Position numbers and translations under genes: made by a program
Notes under the pieces: model-generated
The model's input: only the letters and a program-made list of their open reading frames with translations
What the model was told of the DNA's origin: nothing
The model's database searches: none
Shown: positions 63,306 to 64,000 of the stretch, in pieces
Position numbering within the stretch: position 1 is the stretch's first letter
Layout: every line of letters begins with the position of its first letter
Origin: an uncultured Verrucomicrobiota bacterium
Lineage (GTDB): Bacteria; Verrucomicrobiota; Verrucomicrobiia; Limisphaerales; UBA1412
Reading direction: 5' to 3'
NCBI GenBank assembly: GCA_944389455.1
Contig: CALXMK010000009.1
Coordinates: 1-64,000, forward strand
Length of the DNA: 64,000 nucleotides

Positions 63306-64000
63306 ATGGCTACATATATGATTAAAATAGTCTTAAAAAGAGAATACTTATTTATAATAAAGAGATTTTATTGTTTGTTGGCACTGCTTGGGGCGGTATT
63401 TTGCGTATGGAGCGAGGAGGAGATTGTTTTTGATAATGTGGATGTAGGATATAAATTTTTTTGCGCTCCCTTAAATATAGGTGATGAAATGGGAGATGAG
63501 ATTGCTCTGGGAGGTATTGCCCGAAAGTTGGAGCGGATTGAGATAGAGTGCTATGGCGAGATGAAAGAGGTTACTTCTTCTAAATATGCGATTATTCGTC
63601 TCTATCGTCAAGATGGTCAGATAACGCCGGATTATGTCTTGCCTCCCAAAACGCTTTTTTATGAATCGCAGCCTCTGCCTGTCAAAAACGGGATTTTTGT
63701 TCTTGAGGCGGATTTGGGGGGAGTTGTTGCTGGAAGCCAAGGAGAGCATTTTACATGGATGGTACAGTTTTTGGGACAGGAACAGGGGGATAAGCTTGGA
63801 ATAATGATGTTCCCAAATCCAGGAGTCGGATATAGTTATGATGATTATTGGACACGGGCTTGTGTGGAGGGAAGCAAGGGAAGTGAGCTGGGGGAGGAAT
63901 TTAAGGTAAGGAATTTTGGAGAATCGGTAAAAGGGAATTTTGGTGTTCGGATTTATGCGTCAGATGCGCCTGAACTGCGGTTTGCAGGATTGAGATTGGA
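63306..64000 (+). CDS. Secreted hypothetical protein, N-terminal part (cut by the window end)
   Basis: ATG 63306 follows AGAGGAG. The open frame runs to the end of the window (231 codons so far, no stop). A signal-like segment (FYCLLALLGAVFCVWSE) is followed by DVGYKFFCAPLNIGDEMGDE, IALGGIARKLERIEIE and GIFVLEADLGGVVAGS. The 'IGDEIxLGGxxRxxxxxxxxYxG' pattern is a recurring secreted PVC domain that often carries a PEP-CTERM-like end. The function is unknown. Confidence 0.7.
   Translation, partial: MATYMIKIVLKREYLFIIKRFYCLLALLGAVFCVWSEEEIVFDNVDVGYKFFCAPLNIGDEMGDEIALGGIARKLERIEIECYGEMKEVTSSKYAIIRLYRQDGQITPDYVLPPKTLFYESQPLPVKNGIFVLEADLGGVVAGSQGEHFTWMVQFLGQEQGDKLGIMMFPNPGVGYSYDDYWTRACVEGSKGSELGEEFKVRNFGESVKGNFGVRIYASDAPELRFAGLRL

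Overview
The window looks like chromosome of an anaerobic, probably gut-associated, member of the PVC superphylum (Verrucomicrobiota, Lentisphaerota or Kiritimatiellota). This is an inference from gene content. The pointers are pseudopilin fragments, secreted proteins ending in a short '(F/W)R(I/V)xxxK'-type C-terminus, a secreted FAD-dependent oxidoreductase beside putative glycan-active proteins, Tat-exported Gfo/Idh/MocA and aldo/keto reductase proteins, a BspA-type leucine-rich repeat protein, and pyruvate formate-lyase. No rRNA gene, CRISPR array, intact transposase or prophage was seen.

Layout. 0-16 kb: a pseudopilin tail, two pairs of small membrane proteins each behind a poly-T promoter, a sodium symporter, the argJ-argB-argD-argF operon, a purF-like gene with a polyprenyl synthetase gene, pdxA-aroK-queG, and tRNA-Lys. 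16-23 kb: a DNA glycosylase, tRNA-Leu, an Ala/Pro-rich tail-anchored protein, a NAGPA-like phosphodiester glycosidase, a SUMF1-domain protein, and pflB-pflA behind a structured leader. 23-26.5 kb: three tandem mosaic secreted paralogues. 26.7-28 kb: a YfcE-like phosphoesterase and an orphan DUF47 protein. 28.4-34.8 kb: three large exported proteins (two-module protein, FAD oxidoreductase, barrel-like protein) that look like one locus for an extracellular or periplasmic glycan.

34.8-45.5 kb is an accessory island. It starts at a decayed fragment resembling a type I restriction HsdR C-terminus. It carries a beta-propeller glycoside hydrolase, an alpha/beta hydrolase with a Cys nucleophile, a carboxymuconolactone decarboxylase (CMD)-cupin fusion, GNAT, MerR and LysR genes, flavodoxin, a CMD-CMD-ABM fusion, and a Tat-exported Fe-S aldo/keto reductase. 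Several starts lack a Shine-Dalgarno, as is common in Bacteroidota. A LysR gene tail and a repeated intergenic segment show that the island was built by duplication and insertion.

45.5-64 kb: the BspA-like protein, gapA, a broken AAA-ATPase/nuclease gene, dimeric dUTPase, a GspF-like protein, a Tat-exported diheme split-Soret-type cytochrome followed by pyrF, a Gfo/Idh/MocA protein, an MsbA-like ABC exporter, a GlcD-like FAD oxidase, an ECF sigma/putative anti-sigma/DUF3106 module, a cation diffusion facilitator, and a secreted protein cut by the window end.

The observations most worth following are: the two promoters whose spacer is mostly a T14 or T16 run; the duplicated promoter/operator in front of the symporter and arg operon; the two-hairpin pflB leader; the mosaic tandem paralogues; the purF-like protein without its glutaminase cysteine; and the 28-35 kb exported oxidoreductase locus.
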